Assembly: GCA_002723275.1 (NCBI GenBank)
Contig: PBNZ01000021.1
Span: forward strand, 141,500 to 205,499
Origin: Planctomycetaceae bacterium
Lineage (GTDB): Bacteria; Planctomycetota; Planctomycetia; Pirellulales; Pirellulaceae
Reading direction: 5' to 3'
Length of the DNA: 64,000 nucleotides
Translations under genes and position numbers: made by a program
In this document: positions 27,864 through 36,233 of the stretch, piece by piece
How positions within the stretch are numbered: position 1 is the first letter of the stretch
How the letters are laid out: each line of letters starts with the position of its first letter
The notes under the pieces: model-generated
Told to the model about the DNA's origin: nothing
The model's database searches: none
The model's input: the letters and a program-made list of their open reading frames with translations, nothing else

Positions 27864-28253
27864 TCATGTAGGTCGACCAAGTTTTGAGGTGATACGAATG
27901 CACACAGTCAAGACAATCAAAATCCCAGACCCAATCAAACAACTCATCGTGACCTGTTCAAAATCATTAGTGACGACGATCGGTCCTAGAAAGGCTCCCG
28001 TAAATATTCCGACAAACATTCCCCAGCCGATACCGCGACGACGCCGATAATGATAGAGCCCGATCAGGGCTCCGAGAAACATCCCCAAAATGGCCAGGAC
28101 GATCATCCACGCCACCAGATCGCCATAATCAATGTCTCCGCCAGCCACGAATACCGGTGCCACTAATGAAAAGAGTACCGCAGCAACAGCAACGATGTAG
28201 AACACGGCCGACAATGGATATTTGCTCTTCATGTGCGTTGAACCCGTGGACAT
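27864..28253 (-). CDS. Small membrane protein, last gene of the pseudopilin operon
   Basis: A 129-residue protein with about four hydrophobic helices: PLSAVFYIVAVAAVLFSLVAPVFV, LVAWMIVLAILGMFLGALIGL, IGWGMFVGIFTGAFLGPIVV and a C-terminal LIGSGILIVLTVCI. The ATG at 28253 has AGGAAG that overlaps the DUF1559 stop, so translation is coupled to the pseudopilin gene. The family is not recognised. A role in the neighbouring secretion/pilus machine is suggested only by position. Confidence 0.65.
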   Translation of the reverse strand: MSTGSTHMKSKYPLSAVFYIVAVAAVLFSLVAPVFVAGGDIDYGDLVAWMIVLAILGMFLGALIGLYHYRRRRGIGWGMFVGIFTGAFLGPIVVTNDFEQVTMSCLIGSGILIVLTVCIRITSKLGRPT

Positions 28254-28261
28254 CAAGCTTC

Positions 28262-29404
28262 CTAATCGATTAAACGTGAGTCGATCACCTGACCATCGTT
28301 CCGCCCGCCCATACTTTTGTAGACGGCAGGATCAATATCGTCGGTGATATATTTGATGTGTCCGTCTGCGAATGCGAAGTTAGCCCCACCCAGGTGATGG
28401 CTTCCAAATCCACCGACGTAAAGCCCCGCTGTTTTGGTAGCCGCCCAGGGATCGTCAGGAGAAATCTTCTCCTGGGTGACGATCACATCAAACTTTTCAA
28501 TCGGTCCTTCATCTTCTTCTTCGGCATTCACAAATTCGCCCGGAGCATCGGCATCATCACCCGGGAATTCACCGTCCTCGGTGGACTCGCTCGTCTCCGA
28601 TTCCGCTTCATCAGACAATTCTTCATCATCAAATTCGTCATCGAATGCAGCATCCGATTCGTCAGAGTTCTCCCACGGCTCAGATTCTTGCGAGCCGTCC
28701 GGATCAAAATTCTCGATCGTTTCTCGGCTTAGCGTCTGGACAGCAGTCGCCATAGGCCCGGTTCGATTGGGCAGAGTCCCCGTATTACGTAACGAAGATC
28801 TCGCCCCCGTCATCCAACCCATCGTATTAATCTCCGGCGTATGTTTTTCGCCAATTATTAAGGTGTATTGCGCCCCATCAGTAATTTCGTCTCGAGCAAT
28901 CCGGCTATTCAAGAAAAGGATCCCGCGATTGTCACTATTGATCGGAGCCTCCGCATCGTGATGAACTCCGGCATAATCCGTGGTGCCGACACCCGATGAC
29001 CCATAGGGCGACGAAGGACATTTCAACGCTTCCATCTGAATGTAACGGACCGGTTGATTCTCTTTCGCATAGACACTCTTCTCATGGTCGATCATCCGGT
29101 AGATCGTTCCCTCTTCGATGAACGGCAGTACCTGAATGATCCAACTATGGTGGAAGCCTTGAGGCTGACTGATAATCGGCGCCTGCACGGGATCGATGAC
29201 CCCGGAGGGGAAATGTCCTCTCGAGAGATTGTAACTCTGCAGTCCAAGGGCAAGTTGCGACACCTTACTCATGCATTGAGTCCGCCTTGCGCTTTCTCGC
29301 ATGGCGCTAATCGCTGGTAACAGCATCAACACGAGAATGGCAATGATCGCAATCACGACCAGGAGTTCAACCAATGTGAATCCTATATTGTTTCTTGGTT
29401 TCAT
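28262..29404 (-). CDS. DUF1559 pseudopilin-like protein with acidic insert
   Basis: A 380-residue member of the planctomycete DUF1559 family. A type III prepilin signal GFTLVELLVVIAIIAILVLMLLPAISA starts at residue 8, with G|F processing and Glu at +5. The C-terminal FAFADGHIKYITDDI is the usual DUF1559 end motif. The globular head is interrupted at about residues 234-303 by a low-complexity segment in which roughly half the residues are Asp or Glu, which is not normal for the family. The ATG overlaps the stop of the preceding minor pseudopilin (ATGA). It could be the main fibre subunit, since no GspG is present. Confidence 0.88.
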   Translation of the reverse strand: MKPRNNIGFTLVELLVVIAIIAILVLMLLPAISAMRESARRTQCMSKVSQLALGLQSYNLSRGHFPSGVIDPVQAPIISQPQGFHHSWIIQVLPFIEEGTIYRMIDHEKSVYAKENQPVRYIQMEALKCPSSPYGSSGVGTTDYAGVHHDAEAPINSDNRGILFLNSRIARDEITDGAQYTLIIGEKHTPEINTMGWMTGARSSLRNTGTLPNRTGPMATAVQTLSRETIENFDPDGSQESEPWENSDESDAAFDDEFDDEELSDEAESETSESTEDGEFPGDDADAPGEFVNAEEEDEGPIEKFDVIVTQEKISPDDPWAATKTAGLYVGGFGSHHLGGANFAFADGHIKYITDDIDPAVYKSMGGRNDGQVIDSRLID

Positions 29405-29820
29405 TCGTTCGGTGTCTCCACGGCGTAAATCGCTCGCCTTTCAGTTCTTATTCCTAGGTCGCGATCTGGATAGACGGCCACCACTCGAATTGACTTAAGC
29501 TGACCCTCTTTCGACTCAACGACGATCTCAGCTCGTCCAGCCCGATTATCGGGAAGATTGTCAAACGAAATCAGCCAATCTTCACCCTGATAGTCGAGAT
29601 CTGAGTCCAAACGTTGACGGGCTAATTCAATCGCAGACTCAGCAATTTGCTGAGATTGTACTTTCTGCTGTCGCTGGATCACTCGCTGATGGAACACGAC
29701 GGCACGTTGCACGATCACGACCAACAATAACGTGGCGATCGTCATGCCGACGAGGACCATCGCCAAGGCAAAGCCATTTCTACGGCCCGATCGTCTTTTC
29801 GAGGAACGGCTTCTGATCAT
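29401..29820 (-). CDS. Minor pseudopilin, GspK/PilX-like
   Basis: A 139-residue protein. A basic N-terminus (RSRSSKRRSGRRN) precedes a prepilin-like hydrophobic helix GFALAMVLVGMTIATLLLVVIV that lacks the usual Glu at +5. GspK and PilX tip pseudopilins may also lack that Glu. After the helix come an amphipathic QRQQKVQSQQIAESAIELARQRLD and a small beta head. It is much shorter than GspK and has no inserted head domain. It is joined to both neighbours by ATGA overlaps. It probably primes or caps the pseudopilus of the operon machine. Confidence 0.7.
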   Translation of the reverse strand: MIRSRSSKRRSGRRNGFALAMVLVGMTIATLLLVVIVQRAVVFHQRVIQRQQKVQSQQIAESAIELARQRLDSDLDYQGEDWLISFDNLPDNRAGRAEIVVESKEGQLKSIRVVAVYPDRDLGIRTERRAIYAVETPNE

Positions 29821-30335
29821 GGCTCCACTTTTCCGTCCGTGACCGCGACGATCGGGATGAGCTCTTGCTCAGCAACGACAATCATGGCAAACCGTCGCTC
29901 CGGGGAAAAACGCATTCGAAAATACGTCCGACCGTTGTTTTCCACTCGCTCCCAAATCACTCTGGTATCCCTGGGCAAGCGAAATCCTTCTCGACTGATC
30001 CTCTGATCCCCGCGTTTTTCAGTACGCACCAGGGACCGACCCACGAGGGCATATTCGATTTGTTGTTCCGTTTCTTGATTGATCAAGAGGCGATTTGACA
30101 GCGGATCCGATAACTGGACTTCGCGAGCACCACGAATGTCTTGACGAAATTGGTCCGTGAGGCGGGAAACCGACTCGACTTGAACGACCTGCTCTCGAGT
30201 CTGGTTCTCCATCCTCAACATATTCACAATGACATTGGTCGAGATCGCAAGAATCAGGGATCCGATTGCGAAGACACCGACGAGTTCAAGAAGCGTGATG
30301 CCCGAACGGCGACATTGTTTAGGTGGTTGCGTCAT
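29817..30335 (-). CDS. Minor pseudopilin, GspJ/PilW-like
   Basis: A 172-residue protein with prepilin signal SGITLLELVGVFAIGSLILAISTNVIV (Glu at +5) near residue 15. A long helix and a beta-rich head follow (VSRLTDQFRQDIRGAREVQL). These are features of the GspJ/PilW group of minor pseudopilins. The ATG at 30335 overlaps the stop of the GspI-like gene by four bases. The longer start at 30359 would overlap it more and is less likely. Inner-membrane inserted before processing. Confidence 0.75.
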   Translation of the reverse strand: MTQPPKQCRRSGITLLELVGVFAIGSLILAISTNVIVNMLRMENQTREQVVQVESVSRLTDQFRQDIRGAREVQLSDPLSNRLLINQETEQQIEYALVGRSLVRTEKRGDQRISREGFRLPRDTRVIWERVENNGRTYFRMRFSPERRFAMIVVAEQELIPIVAVTDGKVEP

Positions 30336-30751
30336 GGCAATGCCTCCGCGAATCTCCAACCGACGAGCCGGTAAGGTCTTAATGACTCAATTTCGGTCAC
30401 TGGCAAAACGGAAAGTTCAAATCTTTTGCCGGGTGCCGGCGTTGCGACCTCCGTCACGTTCAAATCCAAGACCCATCGATCTAAGCCTGGCCCGATGATT
30501 TGCGAAAATTCTGGTCGATTCAACACCGAGTCGTCCAGATCGTCGTAGGGCAGGGCGGAGATAATTTCGAAGACACTATTGGCGATTTCAACATTGGCCA
30601 GACGACGTTGGCCCGTAAGATTTTGTTGCAGGCTAATCGACATCATCTGGGCGACCAGGGCCAAGGTCACCCCGACCAGGAGGATCGCCACCAATAACTC
30701 AACAAAAGTGAAGCCGTGCCTTTTTCGTTTTTTCGAGTGGAAATTATTCAT
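30332..30751 (-). CDS. Minor pseudopilin, GspI/PilV-like
   Basis: A 139-residue prepilin-like protein: basic leader MNNFHSKKRKRH, then GFTFVELLVAILLVGVTLALVAQMM with the Gly-Phe cleavage site and Glu at +5. The following helix region is QQNLTGQRRLANVEIANSVFEIISALPY. Size and layout fit GspI/PilV minor pseudopilins. It overlaps the stop of the upstream GspF-like gene and the start of the GspJ-like gene by four bases each (ATGA). Confidence 0.75.
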   Translation of the reverse strand: MNNFHSKKRKRHGFTFVELLVAILLVGVTLALVAQMMSISLQQNLTGQRRLANVEIANSVFEIISALPYDDLDDSVLNRPEFSQIIGPGLDRWVLDLNVTEVATPAPGKRFELSVLPVTEIESLRPYRLVGWRFAEALP

Positions 30752-31980
30752 CGAGCTAACGCCTCAATGACACTGGCAATTGGCATCAGCATCCCGATCG
30801 CAAAAAACGCGATTGGGATCCCCAACCCTAGCGCAAATAGCGGTCCAACGAAACGGGCCAACGCTGCGGTTCGATATTTGAAGCGGCGTGACTTCGCGTC
30901 AGCCAGCTCTCGGCACGCCCATTCAAGATTATCAACGCGTTGCGCAGCCTTAAGGACAGCCGCGTCAGTCGCTGAAACGAGCCTACCGGTAAGCAGACTG
31001 TCACACCAATCCGCGCCTTGTCGAACTCGCTCGCCGGCGGCGGCTAACTTAGCTCCGACGTGAGGCACTGGATACCAATGAGCTAACAGATCGATGGTCT
31101 GATCGATGGGTCGTTTCTGGGCCAGTCCACTGGCCAATGATCTCAAGATGATCGCGGTATCCATGCGACCCCAAAAGCGGCCGATGAATGGCAGGGTTGG
31201 CAATCGAAATCCCAGATATCCGAGCAAGGCGTAACAGAGGAGGGCCATGGAAAGCATGGCTAATGGCAAGCCTAAGAACCAATAATTTCCGATCCAATGT
31301 CCAGATTGGATGAGCATATTCGTAATGCTCGGCATCTCAACGTCAAAATCGGCCGTGATCGCCTGATAGGTCGGCAGGATGCGAATCACCGTGAAGAAGA
31401 AGATGAGGATCATGGCATTGAGGACACAGAAGAAATAAAGCAGTCCACCGTAAGCGGCATTTGCCGCCACGACAGCCTGGTTTCGATCCTGTGCAGCTTC
31501 CTTTAGGGTGATCGCCAAAGTGTCTGTCGCAAATCCGAGACGAGCTGCCAGAATCCCTTCCGACGGCAAAGTATTCCTGGAATGATCAAGAGCATTCGGC
31601 AGCGACATTCCTTGCTCCAGATAGTCTGCCAACGCGGCGCCACGGCGACCCATTTCATCCGTTCGGCCGGCCGCGTAGGACCGCGCCGCCTGAGAAAGTG
31701 GAATTCCCTTTTCCGCAGCGATCGCCAATAGCCAAAGCAAGGTGCATCTTTCGGATTGTCGATATCGCGACACAACCATGCCGCCAATGATCAACGAAAC
31801 AAAAAACAGCAGCGGCCCAAAAACAACACCGAAGCTTAAGTAGAACAGCACCCAAGCTCCGAGCGTCATCACCAGCATCATGGAATCGTCACGTCCGCGC
31901 ATGTGGCGTCCGTAAAACTGCTGGAGACTCCAAAGCAGGATTACTGCGAACAAGGGAACGGCGATCAGGTGAAGGTACAT
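30748..31980 (-). CDS. GspF/PilC-type inner-membrane platform protein (third copy)
   Basis: A 410-residue protein of the type II secretion F fold, the most divergent of three consecutive copies. Two N-terminal hydrophobic helices (LIAVPLFAVILLWSLQ and VMTLGAWVLFYLSFGVVFGPLLFFVSLIIGGMVV) precede a cytoplasmic F domain containing LPNALDHSRNTLPSEGILAARLGFATD. Long membrane helices follow, then a second F-like half with LPTLPFIGRFWGRMDTAIILRSLASGL. It should hold the assembly ATPase at the membrane. It starts 4 bases after the second copy and ends overlapping the GspI-like gene. Confidence 0.8.
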   Translation of the reverse strand: MYLHLIAVPLFAVILLWSLQQFYGRHMRGRDDSMMLVMTLGAWVLFYLSFGVVFGPLLFFVSLIIGGMVVSRYRQSERCTLLWLLAIAAEKGIPLSQAARSYAAGRTDEMGRRGAALADYLEQGMSLPNALDHSRNTLPSEGILAARLGFATDTLAITLKEAAQDRNQAVVAANAAYGGLLYFFCVLNAMILIFFFTVIRILPTYQAITADFDVEMPSITNMLIQSGHWIGNYWFLGLPLAMLSMALLCYALLGYLGFRLPTLPFIGRFWGRMDTAIILRSLASGLAQKRPIDQTIDLLAHWYPVPHVGAKLAAAGERVRQGADWCDSLLTGRLVSATDAAVLKAAQRVDNLEWACRELADAKSRRFKYRTAALARFVGPLFALGLGIPIAFFAIGMLMPIASVIEALAR

Positions 31981-31984
31981 CGGA

Positions 31985-33031
31985 CTAAAACGCCAAATAT
32001 TGAATCAAGGAAAGCAAGGGCGTGAACAAACCCAGTAGCAATGCGACTACAAAACCCCCGATCAACAGAAACATGACCGGTGGCAAAATCGACAAGAGTA
32101 ATCGGGACCTCAGATCAATCTGCCCTTCAAACAACTCGTAAACAATACGCAACGAATCGGGAAGCTTGTCATTCTGTTCGCCCAGGCGAATGACCGGGAT
32201 CATATGGGGAGGAACTTGATCAGACGACACCATCGCATCCGCCAGAGACCGTCCGTTCTCAACTTGATTAGCAAGCTCGTGGGTCACTGCAGCAACGTTG
32301 GCATTACGTACCGCAATGGCGGTCAACCGGAGAGACTCGCCTAACGGGACTTCCTGCATTAACAGTAATCGCAATAACTCAGAGAACTCAGCAAACCCCT
32401 GCCACTGCATGATCTTGCCAAAACCAGGAATGGTCGCCACCACCTGCATCCAGCTGGCAGATCCCCCCAAAACTCGAATCAAAATAGCAATGAGTAAAGC
32501 ACCCACCATGGCACCGACCACATATTGCCAACCGATTTTGGAAAACCAAATCAGACTCAGTGTCGATTGAGATAATTCAACTTCGAATTCCAAATAGATC
32601 CGATTCAATTCAGGAATTACCCCGAACAAAACGATCGCCAACACGATGCCCATCAGGCCGATCAGGCAGAGCGGATAAAACAGGACCGACCAGATTTGCC
32701 GCGACTGATCCTGACTCGATCGATAATGGTCCGTCAGTTGAAGCAGAACCTCGGGAAGCTTTCCAGCACGTGCTCCAGCTTGTATTAATCCAGACAGATA
32801 GGTCGGAATACGAAGACCACTCGACACCAATCCCTCATCCAGCGTTTTGCCATGTTCGATGCAATCCGCCAACTGAGAGAGTCCCGTTCGTACTCTCAGA
32901 TTCGAAACATCAGTGGCAGCCGCGCGCAGACCGTCGGAAAGTGGAAGATTCGATTCGGTGATACGAACGATTTCTTCAGTGAGCTCCGTCACCTCTTCGG
33001 TCGAGAGAAATTCGCTGCCTTTGCGTTTCAT
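31985..33031 (-). CDS. GspF/PilC-type inner-membrane platform protein (second copy)
   Basis: A 348-residue protein with the usual two F domains separated by membrane helices. The first has LPLSDGLRAAATDVSNLRVRTGL and YLSGLIQAGARAGKLPEVLLQL. The helices are IWSVLFYPLCLIGLMGIVLAIVLFGVIP and IGWQYVVGAMVGALLIAILIRVL. The second domain has WQGFAEFSELLRLLLMQEVPLGESLRL and ends PPVMFLLIGGFVVALLLGLFTPLLSLI. This is the best match to ordinary GspF of the three. The ATG at 33031 is used. A TTG at 33070 would nearly touch the first copy and cannot be excluded. Confidence 0.85.
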   Translation of the reverse strand: MKRKGSEFLSTEEVTELTEEIVRITESNLPLSDGLRAAATDVSNLRVRTGLSQLADCIEHGKTLDEGLVSSGLRIPTYLSGLIQAGARAGKLPEVLLQLTDHYRSSQDQSRQIWSVLFYPLCLIGLMGIVLAIVLFGVIPELNRIYLEFEVELSQSTLSLIWFSKIGWQYVVGAMVGALLIAILIRVLGGSASWMQVVATIPGFGKIMQWQGFAEFSELLRLLLMQEVPLGESLRLTAIAVRNANVAAVTHELANQVENGRSLADAMVSSDQVPPHMIPVIRLGEQNDKLPDSLRIVYELFEGQIDLRSRLLLSILPPVMFLLIGGFVVALLLGLFTPLLSLIQYLAF

Positions 33032-33073
33032 CAATTGACCTGCACCCAAGAAAAAGCGACACCACGCCAAATC

Positions 33074-34147
33074 TCACCGAGCAAGATTTTGCTCGGCAAT
33101 ACTTGTCAAAAGACTGTACCAGGGTCCCATCACCGCCATCGCGTAAAGGAGCGTCGCACCGCCCCCCACTCCGATCGTCAATATAACGGGCAACTGCTGA
33201 GCCAACAAATCAGCCAATTGATTGGCTCGTCGCTGCTGCGAATACGATGTTGTGCGGAGAGACTTGACGAGTTGGGGGGTTGGCTTCTGCGCCATGAGTT
33301 GCCAACGCAACAGCGTCGGTATCACCGCCTGTGACTCGTCAATCGAGTTACCTTCCTCACCTCTTTCGAGTGATTCCGCGATGAGAACTGCTTCGCGATG
33401 TAGCGGCTCGTCACCACTCGCCTCCCCGGCGAGCCGCAGAGATTCAGGAAGTGGTATCTCCTGCTCCAGGAGCAACGACAACACATCGGTGAAGATGGCC
33501 AACCGCCCCAAACGCAACAACTTGTGAGTCCAAGGCAAACGCAGCATGCAGCTAGCAAATCCCTGTGACTGCAGGAAACTGGCCCGTGCAGAGACCGTGA
33601 ACCAAACAAAAAACAAAAGTAAAGCAGCCAGAGTCACGAGCCACGACCAGTTTCCCCAAATCGACAGCAAGCCAATCCCCACGGGCATCGAATCGACGTT
33701 CTGAGCCACGCTGGCATCGACATACGCCTCACTGAGTCGGGAGAGCACTAATAGGCACAAGCCGCTGATCACAACCAGGACGATCAGGGGATAGATTGAG
33801 GCTTGAACGATCGACCGACGCAATTCAGCCATCCGCCGAGCGGTGGCCGCCATGCCTTCCAATGCGACACTCAGATGACCGGATCGAATACCGGCTGCGA
33901 CGACGGCCTTGAAGACTGGCGGCAGCTGCAAGTGATCACTTTCAATGATCTGTTCCAGTGACTCTCCTGCGTCCCCGCGTTCGCCAATTTCAGCGGCGAT
34001 ACGACCAAGCTCCGATGGCAACTCCGCCGCCATTTGCAGCATATTCTTTTCCATCGGAACGCCGGTGCGCGCAAGAGCACGCATTTCGTCACACAACGCA
34101 ATCAGTTGGTCAAGGGTGATCGGTTTTTGAGAGTCAGATCGATTCAT
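33074..34147 (-). CDS. GspF/PilC-type inner-membrane platform protein (first copy)
   Basis: A 357-residue F-type protein. Its first domain has LDQLIALCDEMRALARTGVPMEKNML and PPVFKAVVAAGIRSGHLSVALEGM. Membrane helices include SIYPLIVLVVISGLCLLVLSRL and WSWLVTLAALLLFFVWFTV. The second domain carries GRLAIFTDVLSLLLEQEIPLPESLRLAG and the end helix VILTIGVGGGATLLYAMAVMGPW. It starts 8 bases after the ATPase gene. It differs clearly in sequence from the two following copies, so it is not a recent duplicate. Confidence 0.85.
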   Translation of the reverse strand: MNRSDSQKPITLDQLIALCDEMRALARTGVPMEKNMLQMAAELPSELGRIAAEIGERGDAGESLEQIIESDHLQLPPVFKAVVAAGIRSGHLSVALEGMAATARRMAELRRSIVQASIYPLIVLVVISGLCLLVLSRLSEAYVDASVAQNVDSMPVGIGLLSIWGNWSWLVTLAALLLFFVWFTVSARASFLQSQGFASCMLRLPWTHKLLRLGRLAIFTDVLSLLLEQEIPLPESLRLAGEASGDEPLHREAVLIAESLERGEEGNSIDESQAVIPTLLRWQLMAQKPTPQLVKSLRTTSYSQQRRANQLADLLAQQLPVILTIGVGGGATLLYAMAVMGPWYSLLTSIAEQNLAR

Positions 34148-34155
34148 TTCGGCGA

Positions 34156-35391
34156 TTATCTCGGTTCCTCACCAGATTCAAATCGGAAGCCCAAAACTCG
34201 ACGTACTTCAGCAGGACTCGTCCAGCCCTCGTTGATCGCATTGAGAGCTCGGTCATGCAAAGAGATCATACCGGCACTTTGCGATAACATCTGTATTTGT
34301 TGAACTTCATGTCGTTGCAGAATTGCCTGCCCGATCTCTACCGTTGACATCTTCATAAGTTCTGCGAGCACGCGCCGACCCCGATAGCCGGTATGCTGAC
34401 ATTCTTCACAACCTACCGGGCGAAGTGCACGTTCGACTTTGAGCCCGATTAACTCGTCAGAACTTTCAATAGGCGACGCACATTTGCAGAGGCACCTCAC
34501 AAGACGTTGGCCAAGGACAGCAAGGATTCCACTCCTTAGAACATACGGCTCAACATCCATATCAATGAGTCGTCGGACCGCCTCCGCAGCACTCCCTGCG
34601 TGAAAGGTCGTCAACACAAGTTGTCCCGTGAGAGAGGCCTGCATCGCAACATTGGCTGTTTCATGATCTCGAATCTCACCAACCAGGATAACTTCGGGAT
34701 CCTGTCGCAGCAGTGATTTGAGTCCGGATGCAAGTTCAAAACCTGCTGCTGAATTGATTTGAGATTGAGCGACGCCGGCGACCGGAACCTCGATTGGATC
34801 CTCGAGTGAAACGATACTTCGGCCCCCCTCGGTCTTGCGTACGACTTCTCGAAGGCAGGCGTAAGCGGTCGTTGTTTTGCCACTACCGGCCGGTCCCGCA
34901 ATGAGAATGGCACCTGTGGTCTCTTCAAGAAACCTTCCGAGATCCGCAGCCATCGAGGCTGGCAGACCGAGTTGATCGAGGTATTGATATTCTGACTGGG
35001 AAGCAAAAAAGCGAACGACGGCACGTTCTCCGTACAGGGTCGGAAATGTACTGACTCGCATTTCAATGGTCGATTGGCTGTTTATCGATACGCTGCCCTC
35101 ACGGACACGACCTTCCTGAGGAACCTCAGTTCGATAGGTCAGCAATTCAGCGAGGACTTTCAGGCGAGCGACAATGCTGGTGACAGTTCCAAAAGGAAAA
35201 AGTCCGAGTGTTTGCAACACACCATCAACGCGCCACTGGACCTTGAGCCCCTCGCCAGTGGGTTGCAAATGGAGATCGCTAACCTGCCGATGCTGAGCAA
35301 AAGCGAGCAATTCACGAACGAAATCGGTCGCATAGGATTCGCTCGTCGCGTCAATTGCAAGCAAACGATTTTGAACGTCGGTACGCTGCAT
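34156..35391 (-). CDS. GspE/PilB-type assembly ATPase, short form
   Basis: A 411-residue motor ATPase for pseudopilus or pilus assembly at the inner membrane. The N2 domain (VSDLHLQPTGEGLKVQWRVDG) is followed by the Walker A GPAGSGKT at residues 166-173, the Asp box SLEDPIEVPV, and the Walker B region DPEVILVGEIRD. A His box follows in LTTFHAGSAAEAVRRL. The CLCKC and GCEECQHTGYRGR cysteines form the zinc site of the GspE class. The N1 domain that binds GspL in normal GspE is missing, which explains the short length. ATG at 35391; GTG at 35397 is an alternative. First gene of the operon. Confidence 0.92.
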   Translation of the reverse strand: MQRTDVQNRLLAIDATSESYATDFVRELLAFAQHRQVSDLHLQPTGEGLKVQWRVDGVLQTLGLFPFGTVTSIVARLKVLAELLTYRTEVPQEGRVREGSVSINSQSTIEMRVSTFPTLYGERAVVRFFASQSEYQYLDQLGLPASMAADLGRFLEETTGAILIAGPAGSGKTTTAYACLREVVRKTEGGRSIVSLEDPIEVPVAGVAQSQINSAAGFELASGLKSLLRQDPEVILVGEIRDHETANVAMQASLTGQLVLTTFHAGSAAEAVRRLIDMDVEPYVLRSGILAVLGQRLVRCLCKCASPIESSDELIGLKVERALRPVGCEECQHTGYRGRRVLAELMKMSTVEIGQAILQRHEVQQIQMLSQSAGMISLHDRALNAINEGWTSPAEVRRVLGFRFESGEEPR

Positions 35392-35594
35392 TCTCACGAT
35401 TCCCAGCTGAATTTATCCTCGCAATCGCTTTGATATGAAGCATCCTAATCCGCAAAAGCATCGAGAGAAAGCCTGAGCATCCGGCCAGACTTGCTGAAAA
35501 AGGCGATCTTGGACGATAATCAAGATTGGACGCCGTTGTAACCTCCATCGAATGCCATGGGCGGATGGCGTCAGCCGTCGACGAAGGATGACCT
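35392..35594. promoter_or_regulatory. Divergent promoter region, secretion operon / sigma-kinase pair
   Basis: About 200 bases between the minus-strand GspE-type gene and the plus-strand sigma factor. It must contain the promoter of the nine-gene operon on one strand and of the sigma-kinase pair on the other. AAGGA ahead of the ATG at 35595 is the sigma-factor ribosome binding site. No consensus -10/-35 is evident. Confidence 0.45.
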
Positions 35595-36233
35595 ATGTGG
35601 CCTGAAGGCGATCATACACAAGAGCTGCTCAACAACGCCAAAGAAGGCGACGACCATGCTGCAGGGCAATTGCTCGATCGACATCGAGATGCATTGCGGC
35701 GCATGGTCGAGATGCGTTTGGACCGGCGCATCCAACAGCGAGTCGACGCGAGCGATATCGTGCAGGAAGTGATGATTGAAGCGAATCGACGCTTACGAAA
35801 ATATCTCGACGATCCGGTGATGCCATTCCATCTCTGGTTACGACAGATGGCCAAGGACCGCATTATCGATGCTCATCGCCGACATCGCGCGAGCGGCAAG
35901 CGAAGCGTGGATCGTGAGCAAGGGATGGTGGCGCCCGCGGCGATGGACCGATCGACAATCGAGCTCGCCGCTCAGCTTTGTGATCCCGAACTTACACCCG
36001 CCGCAGCAGCGACGATGCAAGAGCTACAACGACGTTTTCAAGCGGCGATCGAAACGATGGACGATCATGATCGTGAAATCGTATTAATGCGACATTTCGA
36101 GCAACTTTCGAATCAAGATGTTGCTCAATCACTGAATCTCTCCGAACCGGCAGCCAGCATGCGTTATCTCCGTGCAATGAGAAGGTTGCGCAAACTGTTA
36201 TCCGAACCATCCGATGAGGGCGACTTTGCGTGA
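35595..36233 (+). CDS. ECF-type RNA polymerase sigma factor
   Basis: A 212-residue sigma factor of the ECF group. Region 2 shows VDASDIVQEVMIEANRRLRKY and MPFHLWLRQMAKDRIIDAHRRH. Region 4 shows ETMDDHDREIVLMRHFEQLSNQDVAQSLNLSEPAASMRYLRAMRRL, a helix-turn-helix for the -35 element. The TGA overlaps the GTG start of the kinase gene (GTGA), so both products are made together. Planctomycete ECF sigma factors next to Ser/Thr kinases are known (ECF-STK groups). The kinase may control this sigma factor in place of an anti-sigma protein. The regulon is unknown. Confidence 0.92.
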   Translation: MWPEGDHTQELLNNAKEGDDHAAGQLLDRHRDALRRMVEMRLDRRIQQRVDASDIVQEVMIEANRRLRKYLDDPVMPFHLWLRQMAKDRIIDAHRRHRASGKRSVDREQGMVAPAAMDRSTIELAAQLCDPELTPAAAATMQELQRRFQAAIETMDDHDREIVLMRHFEQLSNQDVAQSLNLSEPAASMRYLRAMRRLRKLLSEPSDEGDFA

